Below, piece by piece: positions 1 through 8,306 of a stretch of DNA of 64,000 nucleotides. Origin of the DNA: CAIYRG01 sp964446945 (lineage in GTDB: Bacteria; Pseudomonadota; Alphaproteobacteria; Micropepsales; Micropepsaceae); the NCBI GenBank assembly GCA_964446945.1, contig CAYUQO010000002.1, positions 391,669 to 455,668 of the forward strand, read 5' to 3'. Position numbers and translations under genes: made by a program. Numbering within the stretch: position 1 is the stretch's first letter; each line of letters starts with the position of its first letter. The notes beneath the pieces are model-generated. The model was not told where the DNA came from. It ran no database searches and saw only the letters and a list, made by a program, of their open reading frames with translations.

Positions 1-23
1 TGCAGCAGTCAGTTTCCGCATTG

Positions 24-2180
24 ATGACCGAGCAGCAGGCGAGCGTCCTTCTGCCGCTGCCACTCGACCATTCCTACGATTACGCGCTCCCGGCCGGGGT
101 AATGGCCAGACGTGGGATGCTGGTGCGCGCGCCGCTGGGACCGCGGCAATTGGTCGGCGTGGTTTGGGGCGCAGCCCAGGGCGGAATTGCCGGCGAGAAG
201 ATCAGAGCCTGCGAACCTCTCGGGCCGGCACGACTGCCGGAGAGCTTGTGCAACTTTGTCGATTGGGTGGCGCAGTACACGCTCGCACCGCCGGGCGCCG
301 TGCTGGCGCAGGTGCTCAGGGCTCATGGCCTGCTCGACCAAAAAACGCAGCGGCAGGGATTCGCCGCCGGTATCGCACGCGGGAAAACCACGCCCACCCG
401 TCAGCGCGTGCAAGAACTGATGCGCGATGGCCGGGTCCGCAGTGCCGCGGAGATTGCAAAACAGGCCAATGTCGGCTCAGGCGTCATCTCGGCCATGGCC
501 AAATCCGGTGAGCTGCGCCGGGTCGAGCTACCCGACGAACCCTGTCCCGAGCCAGATCACAGCTTCGATGCAGTGAAGCTTACATTTGACCAGCTTCGTG
601 CCGCCGAACATATGCGCGATGCGGTTCGGAAGCGGGAGTTCTCCGTGACGCTGCTGGATGGCGTAACCGGCTCGGGAAAGACGGAAGCCTATTTCGAGGC
701 CGTCGCCGAGGCGCTTGCGGAGGGCCATCAGGCGCTGATCCTGCTGCCCGAAATCGCCCTCACCGTGCAGTTCCTGGATCGCTTTGCGGCGCGGTTCGGC
801 TGCCGGCCGGTCGAATGGCATTCCGGTTTGCCGCCGGGGGAACGCAAGCGCGCGTATCAGCGGGTAATGCGCGGTGAGGCGCGCGTCGTGGCGGGAGCGC
901 GCTCGGCCCTGTTCCTGCCATGCACGGCGATCGGCCTTATCGTGGTCGATGAGGAGCACGACCAGGCGTATAAACAGGAAGAGGGCGTGATCTATCACGC
1001 GCGCGATATGGCGGTCGTCCGGGCGCGGTTCGAGAACTGTCCGATCGTGCTTGCATCCGCGACTCCTTCGCTGGAGACATTCGTCAACGCGCGCCGCGGT
1101 CGATATGAATGGTTGAAGCTTGCGCACCGCCATGGCGCGGCAGAGATGCCGGAAGTGCGCCTGATCGACCTCCGGAAGGAGCAGGGCGAATCCGGACAAT
1201 ATCTGTCGGCGCCGCTGCGCGAGGCGCTGGGGCAGGCACTCAGCGCAGGCGAACAGGCGCTCGTATTTCTCAATCGCCGTGGCTACGCGCCGCTGACGCT
1301 CTGCCTTGCCTGCGGCCACAAGGAGACCTGCCGCAACTGCTCGGCCTGGCTGGTAGAACACCGGAACCGCGGCAAGCTCGTGTGCCACCATTGCGGACAT
1401 GAAAACGCCATTCCCAAAACCTGCATTGCCTGCGGTGCGCAGGATTCGCTGATTGCCTGCGGACCCGGGGTCGAGCGTGTCGAGGAAGAACTGCACGCCG
1501 CCTTTCCCGATGCGCGCATCGCAATCGCCTCCAGTGACACATTGCAGGAGCCGGCCGAGGCCCGGAAATTCATCCACGCCTTTTCCGCGGGCGAAGTGGA
1601 CATATTGATCGGTACGCAGATTGTCGCCAAGGGCCACCATTTTCCCAATCTGACGCTTGCAGGTGTTGTGGATGCAGATCTCGGCAGTGGCGCCGGCGAC
1701 CCCCGCGCTGCGGAACGAACTTTCCAGCTTCTGCATCAAGTCTCCGGCCGTTCGGGTCGTGGCGATAAAAAGGGACTGGTGCTGATTCAGACCCGCAATC
1801 CGGACGATCCGGTGATGCGCGCACTTGCAGCCGGCAGCCGCGATTCATTCCTCGAAGAAGAAATTGCCGCGCGCGAGCGCAGCATGATGCCGCCATATGG
1901 GCGCCTCGCTTCGTTGATTGTGGCCGGCGCCGATGGCGAATTGGTGCGCGCAACCGGGCGCAAACTCGCCGCCGCTGCCCCGAAAGCAAATGGTGTATCG
2001 GTATGGGGGCCGGCGCCGGCATTTTACCAGATGCTGCGCGGGCGCACGCGCGAGCGGCTGCTCGTGCACGCGGAAAAATCGATTGATGTTCAGGGTTATT
2101 TGCGCGCCTGGTTGCGGGACGTGGAAATTCCGCGCGCTGTCCGGCTCGCAGTCGATGTCGATCCCGTCAGCTTTTACTGA
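24..2180 (+). CDS. priA: Primosomal protein N' (replication restart helicase PriA)
   Basis: PriA is a 3'-to-5' superfamily 2 DNA helicase that recognises stalled forks and reloads the replicative helicase. The protein is 718 aa, close to the usual 700-735. Walker A (GVTGSGKTE) lies near residue 213 and the Walker B box (VVDEEHDQ) near 308. Four CxxC pairs between about residues 427 and 472 (CLAC, CRNC, CHHC, CIAC) form the PriA-specific zinc-binding insertion. The C-terminal helicase lobe carries QIVAKGHHFPN and HQVSGRSGRG. A TTG directly precedes the ATG at 24; I chose the ATG. No clear ribosome site is visible because the gene begins at the window edge. Its 3' end overlaps the converging frnE-like gene by 7 bp. 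Confidence 0.97.
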   Translation: MTEQQASVLLPLPLDHSYDYALPAGVMARRGMLVRAPLGPRQLVGVVWGAAQGGIAGEKIRACEPLGPARLPESLCNFVDWVAQYTLAPPGAVLAQVLRAHGLLDQKTQRQGFAAGIARGKTTPTRQRVQELMRDGRVRSAAEIAKQANVGSGVISAMAKSGELRRVELPDEPCPEPDHSFDAVKLTFDQLRAAEHMRDAVRKREFSVTLLDGVTGSGKTEAYFEAVAEALAEGHQALILLPEIALTVQFLDRFAARFGCRPVEWHSGLPPGERKRAYQRVMRGEARVVAGARSALFLPCTAIGLIVVDEEHDQAYKQEEGVIYHARDMAVVRARFENCPIVLASATPSLETFVNARRGRYEWLKLAHRHGAAEMPEVRLIDLRKEQGESGQYLSAPLREALGQALSAGEQALVFLNRRGYAPLTLCLACGHKETCRNCSAWLVEHRNRGKLVCHHCGHENAIPKTCIACGAQDSLIACGPGVERVEEELHAAFPDARIAIASSDTLQEPAEARKFIHAFSAGEVDILIGTQIVAKGHHFPNLTLAGVVDADLGSGAGDPRAAERTFQLLHQVSGRSGRGDKKGLVLIQTRNPDDPVMRALAAGSRDSFLEEEIAARERSMMPPYGRLASLIVAGADGELVRATGRKLAAAAPKANGVSVWGPAPAFYQMLRGRTRERLLVHAEKSIDVQGYLRAWLRDVEIPRAVRLAVDVDPVSFY

Positions 2181-2830
2181 GTCAAACCACCGGCGCGGCG
2201 CAGAGCCTCGGTCATAATCTCCATCGGCTGTGCGCCTGAGAACGCAATCGATGCCATGCGGAAATCCGGCACACTGTGAATCCCGTTCCGGTATGCTTCC
2301 GTCTCCGCGGCAGCGACTTGGTCAGTGCCTTCATCACTGGCGAGAAATCCGGCCACGGCCTCCTCGGGCAGGTCTGCTTTCCCGGCAATAGCGGCAAGCT
2401 CTGCTGGTGACGAGAGATCACGGCCTTCAACGAAATAGGCCTCGAACAATCTGTCGACGAGCGCGTCGGCATTTGCACCGCGACGCATTGTCCACCACAC
2501 CAACCGATGTGCGCGCCTGGTATGCGGGGTGCGCGAGATGCGGTCGTAATTGAAAATTGCTCCGTCTTTCTTCCCGGCCTGGATGACCTGCGCATCGAGC
2601 CGCTGGCTGTGTTCCCAACTGCCAAATTTCGCGATGCGATAGGCGCGACGGTCAATACCTTCGGCGGGAATATTGGGATTCAGCTCGAACGGGCGCCAGC
2701 TGATGTCGAGCCGGATTTCCTCGTCCATTTCTTCGGACAAATGCGCCGCCGCACTCACGAGGCGACGCTCACCGATGAAGCACCACGGACAGATGAAGTC
2801 CGAGGTGATGGTTACAGGGATTGTTTTCAT
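2174..2830 (-). CDS. DsbA-family thiol oxidoreductase, FrnE-like
   Basis: A 218-aa cytoplasmic protein (no signal peptide) of the DsbA/FrnE group, which carries out thiol-disulfide exchange. The active-site CPWC is at residues 14-17, within the FICPWCF context typical of FrnE-like proteins rather than periplasmic DsbA. The helical insert and the cis-proline loop (HSVPDF) near residue 185 fit the thioredoxin-fold design. The family also contains 2-hydroxychromene-2-carboxylate isomerases, but those lack a CxxC, so an oxidoreductase is preferred. It lies 25 nt downstream of leuC on the same strand and may be co-transcribed with it. The substrate is unknown. Confidence 0.88.
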   Translation of the reverse strand: MKTIPVTITSDFICPWCFIGERRLVSAAAHLSEEMDEEIRLDISWRPFELNPNIPAEGIDRRAYRIAKFGSWEHSQRLDAQVIQAGKKDGAIFNYDRISRTPHTRRAHRLVWWTMRRGANADALVDRLFEAYFVEGRDLSSPAELAAIAGKADLPEEAVAGFLASDEGTDQVAAAETEAYRNGIHSVPDFRMASIAFSGAQPMEIMTEALRRAGGLTQ

Positions 2831-2855
2831 CCCGTAGCGCCGCTCATCGCCTGCC

Positions 2856-4277
2856 TTACTGAAATTCCCGAACGTCCGCGAGATGGCCGGCGATTGCCGC
2901 CGCCGCCGCCATCGCGGGGCTCATCAGATGGGTGCGCCCGCCGCGGCCCTGACGGCCCTCGAAATTGCGATTGGATGTCGAGGCACAGCGCTGTCCCGGC
3001 TCCAGACGGTCAGCATTCATCGCGAGGCACATCGAACAACCGGCTTCGCGCCATTCGAATCCGGCTTGCAGGAAAATACGGTCGAGGCCTTCCTCTTCCG
3101 CCTGATGTTTCACAAGTCCCGAACCCGGAACCACCATGGCGCCAACATGCGGCGCGACTTTGCGCCCGCGGGCAAGTTCGTGTTCGACGACCTTTGCGGC
3201 TTCGCGCAAATCCTCGATCCGGCCATTGGTGCATGATCCGATGAAGGCGCGGTCGATCTTCACTTCGCGCAAAGGCGTGCCCGGCTTCAAATCCATATAG
3301 GACAAAGCGCGCTGCATGCCTTCGCGCCGGTTGGGATCCTGTTCGCCGGCGGGATCAGGCACTTTCCCTGTGACCGGCAGCGCCTGTTCCGGGCTCGTGC
3401 CCCAGGTCACCATCGGCACAATGTCTTCAGCTTTCAGCCGCACCTCGGCATCGAATTTTGCGTCGTCGTCGGATTTCAACGTGCGCCAGTAGCGGACAGC
3501 AGATTCCCACGCGCCTCCTTTCGGCGCGCGCGGCCGGCCACGCAGATAATTGAAAGTCGTGTCGTCGGGCGCAATCAGACCTGCGCGGGCGCCCGCCTCG
3601 ATCGACATGTTGCAGACCGTCATCCGGCCTTCCATGGACAGCGCGCGAATGGCCTCGCCGGAATATTCGATAACATAACCGGTCCCGCCCGCTGTCCCGA
3701 TTTTGGCGATGATGGCGAGGATCATGTCTTTCGCCGTCACCCCCAGAGGCAATTTGCCATCGACCGTGACGCGCATGTTCTTCGAACGCGTGGTGAGCAA
3801 GGTCTGTGTCGCCAGCACATGCTCGACCTCGGACGTGCCGATGCCGATGGCGACCGATCCGAAGGCGCCATGTGTTGCGGTGTGCGAGTCACCGCAGACG
3901 ATGATCAGGCCCGGCAATGTCCAGCCCTGCTCCGGGCCGATGATGTGAACGATACCCTGCCGGATGTCGTTCATGCCGAAATATTCGATGCCGAACTCGC
4001 GCGCATTGCGCTCCAGCGTCGCGACGCTGTGCGCCGACTCGGGATCGGAAATCCCGCGGCTGCGGTCCGTCGTCGGCACATTATGGTCGGCAACTGCAAG
4101 CGTCAGCTCAGGACGGCGGACTTTGCGGTGCGCCTCCCTCAGGCCCTCAAAGGCCTGGGCGCTGGTGACTTCATGGGTAAGGTGCCGGTCAACATAGATC
4201 ACACTGGCCTCGCCTTTGGCCTCGTGAACGAGGTGACTGTCCCAGATCTTGTCGTAAAGCGTCTTGCCGCCACTCAT
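2856..4277 (-). CDS. leuC: 3-isopropylmalate dehydratase large subunit
   Basis: LeuC, with LeuD, isomerises 2-isopropylmalate to 3-isopropylmalate in leucine biosynthesis. The protein is 473 aa. The [4Fe-4S] ligands are visible as Cys349 (SCTNGR) and Cys414/Cys417 (GCSMC). Family signatures include VCGDSHTATHGAFG and GIGTSEVEHV. The frame stays open 18 codons upstream, but the ATG at 4277 starts the conserved MSGGKTLYDKIW and has an AGGA about 8 nt upstream, so I chose it. leuD is not in this window: the next gene downstream is the FrnE-like oxidoreductase, so the two subunits are encoded apart here. The HIG1-type gene upstream is 93 nt away. Confidence 0.97.
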   Translation of the reverse strand: MSGGKTLYDKIWDSHLVHEAKGEASVIYVDRHLTHEVTSAQAFEGLREAHRKVRRPELTLAVADHNVPTTDRSRGISDPESAHSVATLERNAREFGIEYFGMNDIRQGIVHIIGPEQGWTLPGLIIVCGDSHTATHGAFGSVAIGIGTSEVEHVLATQTLLTTRSKNMRVTVDGKLPLGVTAKDMILAIIAKIGTAGGTGYVIEYSGEAIRALSMEGRMTVCNMSIEAGARAGLIAPDDTTFNYLRGRPRAPKGGAWESAVRYWRTLKSDDDAKFDAEVRLKAEDIVPMVTWGTSPEQALPVTGKVPDPAGEQDPNRREGMQRALSYMDLKPGTPLREVKIDRAFIGSCTNGRIEDLREAAKVVEHELARGRKVAPHVGAMVVPGSGLVKHQAEEEGLDRIFLQAGFEWREAGCSMCLAMNADRLEPGQRCASTSNRNFEGRQGRGGRTHLMSPAMAAAAAIAGHLADVREFQ

Positions 4278-4370
4278 GACCAATTCCTGCTTTTCGGGAC
4301 ACCACTGAACATAGGTATTGGCGCGGCTCAAGTCCCGTGATTCACCGCCATTGAGAAGCTCTCAATCGGG

Positions 4371-4565
4371 CTAAAAGCGCCCGCTGAAATACAGCACCGC
4401 AAGGATGATCAGTACCGCGACCAGCTGCGCCATCACGCGCATCCGCATCAGCCGGTTGGACCAATTGCGCGACGTTTCGCCGCCCGCCCAAAGCGTATAA
4501 AGGCCGGCCAGCAGGATCACTGCCACCACCGTGATCGCAATGCCGATGAGGAAATTTCCCGTCAT
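4371..4565 (-). CDS. Twin-transmembrane HIG1-domain small protein
   Basis: A 64-aa inner-membrane protein with two hydrophobic helices (about residues 6-24 and 46-62). They are joined by a basic loop containing GGETSRNWSNRLMRMRV, the signature of the alphaproteobacterial HIG_1_N/twin-transmembrane family. Mitochondrial relatives (Rcf1, HIGD) associate with respiratory supercomplexes and cytochrome oxidase. A respiratory role here is inferred from that homology only. The ATG at 4565 has a GGAG about 11 nt upstream; the TTG just before it is less likely. It could be co-transcribed with leuC. Confidence 0.82.
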   Translation of the reverse strand: MTGNFLIGIAITVVAVILLAGLYTLWAGGETSRNWSNRLMRMRVMAQLVAVLIILAVLYFSGRF

Positions 4566-4718
4566 CAATCAGTTCTCCGCATACAGGGGTGGTCCAATCG
4601 GCTATACCCGCGAGCTGAACCGTGGAGTGGCGGGACACAAATCCCGAATTTTGCAACCAAATTTGACGCCGGACGCTTGGATTTCAAACGTACATCGTGG
4701 ACGGCGCAGGAGAATGCC

Positions 4719-5333
4719 ATGACGATCGGAGGTTTCGGCAAAACAAATCTGACGTTATCGGGCGCTGCTGCGGCCGGCATTCTTATGTGCGGATCGCTGG
4801 CGTTTGCACAAGCCACTTTGCCGCTGCCTGCGCCGGGGGCCAATCCGGGCGCACCGGCAACGGTGCCAAATGACGCGGCTGCGGCCAAAGCGCGGGCCGC
4901 GGCGCTGGCTGCGAAGGCCAATATCGACGTTGCGGAAGCCTGGACCAGAGCGACATCGGCACCAAATGCACCGGTTTACCTGCACATCGTCAGCGCCAAA
5001 GACCCGGACCGGCTGAATGGGATGGATTCGGCCATCGCGAAATCCGTCGAATTGCGTGATGACGCACAGCAGCCGCAGGGACGCTTCGCGATGGTGCCCG
5101 TGATCGATATTCCTGCGGGCGGTACGGTCAATCTCGGCCCAGGCGGACGTTATCTGATGCTCACGGGCCTGAAGGCCCCGCTGAAAGAAGGCGAAAGCTT
5201 CCTGGTCACCCTTCATTTCGACAAAGCCGGCACTGAGAGCGCGGCTGTGAAGGTGCTGGGTGCTGCCGCGAATGGGTATCCGCCGCCCGTTGGACGCCGC
5301 GGCGACACGACCGCAAACGTGTCCCAGCGCTAA
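4719..5333 (+). CDS. Periplasmic PCu(A)C-domain protein with degenerate copper site
   Basis: A 204-aa secreted protein: N-terminal signal peptide (about residues 1-30, ending LAFAQA), an Ala/Pro-rich linker to about residue 68, then a PCu(A)C domain (IDVAEAWTRAT ... PGGRYLMLTGLKAPLKEGE). Classical members deliver Cu(I) to the CuA site of cytochrome oxidase through two His and two Met. Here the usual HE after the VEL strand is RD (SVELRDD), the first Met position reads GRFAM, and the usual HLM is YLM. Both copper histidines therefore appear lost while the scaffold is intact. The start at 4719 has AGGAG just upstream (4708-4712). The gene may have lost copper binding or changed ligand. Confidence 0.82.
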   Translation: MTIGGFGKTNLTLSGAAAAGILMCGSLAFAQATLPLPAPGANPGAPATVPNDAAAAKARAAALAAKANIDVAEAWTRATSAPNAPVYLHIVSAKDPDRLNGMDSAIAKSVELRDDAQQPQGRFAMVPVIDIPAGGTVNLGPGGRYLMLTGLKAPLKEGESFLVTLHFDKAGTESAAVKVLGAAANGYPPPVGRRGDTTANVSQR

Positions 5334-5391
5334 GCACTTTTGATTGGCGCGTTTTCTGCGCCGAACCGGCAGCCACTTCGGCGGCAAACGC

Positions 5392-5589
5392 TTAGAAGTC
5401 CGAGACGATTCCTTTTCTTTCCCAATCGCCGTAGCGGGTTGGCTCCGGTCCTTGCGGCCCGCCGATTTCCTTTGGCTTCGGCATGGCAGCCGCCGCCTGT
5501 TCGGCTTCGTTGCGGCGGCGCTCCTCCGCCTCCGCCAATGCACGCTGGGCTTCCGGCGGCAATTTGGAATTTGCGGCAGCCTTGCTCAT
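5392..5589 (-). CDS. SdhAF4-like protein (DUF1674), succinate dehydrogenase assembly
   Basis: A 65-aa protein with a charged, Ala/Glu-rich helical N-terminus and the diagnostic C-terminal block GPEPTRYGDWERKG ending in DF. This matches DUF1674/SdhAF4 (mitochondrial Sdh8), a chaperone that binds the flavinylated SdhA subunit and supports its assembly into complex II. Function is inferred from the family. The gene is divergent from htpX, with 85 nt between the two starts. It is encoded away from any sdh gene in the window. No strong Shine-Dalgarno is visible. Confidence 0.86.
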   Translation of the reverse strand: MSKAAANSKLPPEAQRALAEAEERRRNEAEQAAAAMPKPKEIGGPQGPEPTRYGDWERKGIVSDF

Positions 5590-5674
5590 CGTCGTCTGGG
5601 CTTTTCCCGTAGGGTTTCAGTCACTACATCAGATCGGTATCAGCAGTTCCAGTAGCAATCCGGGATTGGTGTCC

Positions 5675-6562
5675 ATGGTGAATCTTTTCCGCACCGGCAT
5701 TTTGATGGCTGCTTTGACAGCCATCTTTCTCGCCATCGGCTATCTGATCGGCGGCCCGTCGGGAATGGCGATTGCTTTCCTGTTCGGACTTGGAACCAAT
5801 CTTTTCGCGTACTGGAATTCCGATCGCGCTGTGCTGGCGATGTATGGCGCGCAACAGGTCGACGAAACAACTGCGCCCGACCTTGTGCACCTCGTTCGGG
5901 TGCTGTCCGAAAATGCCGGCCTTCCGATGCCGCGAGTCTATATCGCAGACAATCCGCAGCCGAATGCATTCGCGACCGGACGCAGTCCGGAGCACGCAGC
6001 AGTCTGCGCCACAACCGGCATTCTGCAACGGCTGAATCAGGAGGAATTGGCCGGCGTGCTGGCACATGAGCTGTCGCACGTGAAAAATCGCGACACCCTG
6101 ATCATGACGATCACCGCGACGTTCGCCGGCGCAATTTCCATGCTCGCGAATTTCCTGTTCTTCTTTGGCGGCGGCGGCATGGGCGAACGGCGCAACAATC
6201 CACTCGGAGGTATTGGCGCGCTGCTGGTGATGATCCTTGCTCCGCTGGCCGCAGCCTTGGTCCAGATGGCAATCAGCCGTACGCGTGAATATGAAGCGGA
6301 CCGGAGCGGTGCACTGCTGTCCGGCCGGCCTCTTTGGCTAGCATCGGCGCTGCGGCGGATTTCATCGGACGTCGAGGTCACTGAAAACCTTGCGGCGGAG
6401 GCGCATCCCGCAACCGCGCATATGTGCATCATCAATCCGCTGCACGGCGGCGGCCTTGCCGGCCTGTTCTCTACCCATCCCTCGACCGAGGACCGGATCG
6501 CACGGCTTCGCGCCATGGCGAGTGATATGGGCCAGGCTCCGCAATCCGGCCCCTGGACTTGA
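5675..6562 (+). CDS. htpX: Membrane zinc metalloprotease HtpX (M48)
   Basis: HtpX is an inner-membrane endopeptidase that degrades misfolded membrane proteins. The protein is 295 aa, as expected (E. coli 293). Two N-terminal transmembrane helices are followed by the zinc-binding HELSHVKNRD near residue 130, then two further hydrophobic segments. The third ligand region is REYEADRSGA, and the C-terminus has the family block STHPSTEDRIARL. The frame is open further upstream, but homology begins at the ATG at 5675 (MVNLFRTG), so I used that start. It overlaps the TTG start of rsmB by 4 nt. Confidence 0.95.
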   Translation: MVNLFRTGILMAALTAIFLAIGYLIGGPSGMAIAFLFGLGTNLFAYWNSDRAVLAMYGAQQVDETTAPDLVHLVRVLSENAGLPMPRVYIADNPQPNAFATGRSPEHAAVCATTGILQRLNQEELAGVLAHELSHVKNRDTLIMTITATFAGAISMLANFLFFFGGGGMGERRNNPLGGIGALLVMILAPLAAALVQMAISRTREYEADRSGALLSGRPLWLASALRRISSDVEVTENLAAEAHPATAHMCIINPLHGGGLAGLFSTHPSTEDRIARLRAMASDMGQAPQSGPWT

Positions 6563-7857
6563 TCGACAAACCTGCCGGCATTGCCGCACGGACGGCGGCG
6601 TTATCGGCGATTTCCGCTGTTTTGCGCCGAAAAGTGCCGCTGGAGCGCGCTTCAGCGGAGTCGATCGAATCCGCTCCGCTGCAAACTCGCGACAAGGGTT
6701 TCGCGCGCGCGCTCGCGACCGAAAGCTTCCGGCGTCTCGGTCAGATCGAGGCGGTGATCCGGCAATTCGTAAGTAAGCCGCCCGCGCCGCACCGGGCCGG
6801 TATGACACCGGAAATCCTGATCGGCGGAGCCTGTGAGCTGCTGTTCCTCAAAACAGCACCGCATGCGGCAGTCGACGCAGCCAATCGCCTTGCGCAGGCT
6901 GATCCCGGTGCAGTGCATTTCAAACCGCTGATCAATGCAGTGCTGCGGCGGATATCGCGCGAGAGCGAGTCCATCATTCGCGCGCAGGATGCAGCTCGGC
7001 TCAACACCCCCGATTGGCTCTGGCCGCGTTGGCTCTCGGCTTTCGGGGAAGACACCGCACGCGCAATTGCAGAGATGCATATGCACATCCCACCGCTGGA
7101 TTTGGCATATGCCGGCGAATCGCGTCCCGAAATTGCTGGCGGGGTAGAACTTGCACCCGGACGTCTGCGGCTGGATCGTGCCGGCCGCGTCGAGGAACTT
7201 CCCGGATACAGCGAAGGCCGGTGGTGGGTGCAGGATTTTTCCGCTTCGCTACCTGCGCGGTTGCTCCGAGATGTTGCGGGTAGGCGAGTGCTGGATCTCT
7301 GTGCTGCGCCCGGAGGCAAAACGGCGCAGCTCTGCGCAGCCGGCGCACAGGTAACGGCGGTGGATTTGTCGCCCGAGCGCCTGAATGTGCTGGGGGAAAA
7401 TCTTCGCCGCCTCAATCTCTATGCGGAAATTGTCGCAGCGGATATTCGCGACTGGCGGCCATCGCAAACGGCGCCGTTCGTCTTTCTCGATGCACCGTGC
7501 ACGGCGACAGGGACTATCCGCCGCCATCCCGATCTCCCGTGGGTCAAGAGCGCGGCCGACGTCGATATCTGTGCCACGCTGCAGCAGGAACTGATCGAAG
7601 CGGCCGCCGAAATGACCGCCCCTGGTGGCATTCTCATTTATGCCGTGTGCTCGCTGGAAGCGGAAGAATGCGTCGAGCAAGTTGCCGCATTCCTGCGCCG
7701 CAACACGGGTTTTCGGCGTGAAGCAATCCTGCCGGACGAAGTGTTCGATCCTTCGTTCGTCACTCCGGAAGGGGACCTCAAGACGCTTCCTTGTCTCTGG
7801 CCAGACAAAGGCGGCATGGACGGATTTTTTGCAGCACGGCTGAGAAGGAACGGTTGA
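6559..7857 (+). CDS. rsmB: 16S rRNA m5C methyltransferase RsmB-like (RsmB/NOP family)
   Basis: RsmB methylates C967 of 16S rRNA using S-adenosylmethionine. The protein is 432 aa: an N-terminal NusB-like helical domain (about residues 10-140) and a C-terminal Rossmann methyltransferase. SAM motif I is VLDLCAAPGGKTAQLCA. Motif IV DAPCTATGTIRRHPDLPW and motif VI AVCSLEAEE hold the two cysteines of m5C enzymes. The start is a TTG overlapping the htpX stop as TTGA; no in-frame ATG lies close downstream, so translational coupling to htpX is likely. The NusB domain argues for RsmB over other NOP-family enzymes. Confidence 0.93.
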   Translation: MIDKPAGIAARTAALSAISAVLRRKVPLERASAESIESAPLQTRDKGFARALATESFRRLGQIEAVIRQFVSKPPAPHRAGMTPEILIGGACELLFLKTAPHAAVDAANRLAQADPGAVHFKPLINAVLRRISRESESIIRAQDAARLNTPDWLWPRWLSAFGEDTARAIAEMHMHIPPLDLAYAGESRPEIAGGVELAPGRLRLDRAGRVEELPGYSEGRWWVQDFSASLPARLLRDVAGRRVLDLCAAPGGKTAQLCAAGAQVTAVDLSPERLNVLGENLRRLNLYAEIVAADIRDWRPSQTAPFVFLDAPCTATGTIRRHPDLPWVKSAADVDICATLQQELIEAAAEMTAPGGILIYAVCSLEAEECVEQVAAFLRRNTGFRREAILPDEVFDPSFVTPEGDLKTLPCLWPDKGGMDGFFAARLRRNG

Positions 7858-7919
7858 CAACCACTCGACGCGATTTGTGAATAGCTTTAATCTTACGGTT
7901 GAAGTTGGCGAGGCGTCGC

Positions 7920-8210
7920 ATGACTTACGACACGTTGCCCGTGGAATCCGAAGCTTCGCCGGACGCTCCGCAGATCATCAGATTTCGCCGATTGCCAACG
8001 CCTGAGGAGCGGAATTATCTCGCGCGCGGACTGGACCAGCCCGGAGGAAAGCTTCCGTTGTTCGACCTTGACGGTCGCCCGGTTCATCCGTCGCTCGTGC
8101 GCAGCTGCCTTGCCAGGGGCTGGGTCGTGCCGTGGTTTGCCAATCCGCTGAAACCTGATTGGCTGGTTTGCAAACTGACGGAGAAAGGCCGGCATGTCCT
8201 TACCGGCTGA
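7920..8210 (+). CDS. Hypothetical protein, small winged-helix-like
   Basis: A 96-aa soluble protein with no signal or membrane segment. I do not recognise a named domain. The middle (LPTPEERNYLARGLDQ) followed by HPSLVRSCLARGWVVPW and a terminal VCKLTEKGRHVLTG looks like the helix-turn-helix and wing end of a winged-helix fold, in which LTEKGR often closes the domain. DNA binding is only a guess. The ATG at 7920 is preceded by GGCGAGG about 8 nt upstream, better than the TTG at 7899. It sits alone between rsmB and the ferredoxin reductase gene. Confidence 0.7.
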   Translation: MTYDTLPVESEASPDAPQIIRFRRLPTPEERNYLARGLDQPGGKLPLFDLDGRPVHPSLVRSCLARGWVVPWFANPLKPDWLVCKLTEKGRHVLTG

Positions 8211-8306
8211 GCAAATCACGTCGCCGAGAATGTCGCGTTGCGCCGGTAAATATTTCTACATATAAGTCTGCGCATAGCGAAGCCATATACATGAAGAACC
8301 TGTAGA

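Noticed and set aside
528..1739. 403-aa open frame on the minus strand across priA
   Set aside because: It lies wholly inside the conserved priA coding frame; it is a GC-codon-bias shadow with Arg/Ala-rich, domain-free translation.
4278..4331. N-terminal extension of LeuC (18 residues)
   Set aside because: Not conserved in LeuC; the ATG at 4277 has its own ribosome site and starts the family sequence.
4351..4365. Short hairpin TTGAGA-AGC-TCTCAA before leuC as a leucine attenuator
   Set aside because: Only 6 bp, no T-run and no leader peptide rich in Leu codons is visible.
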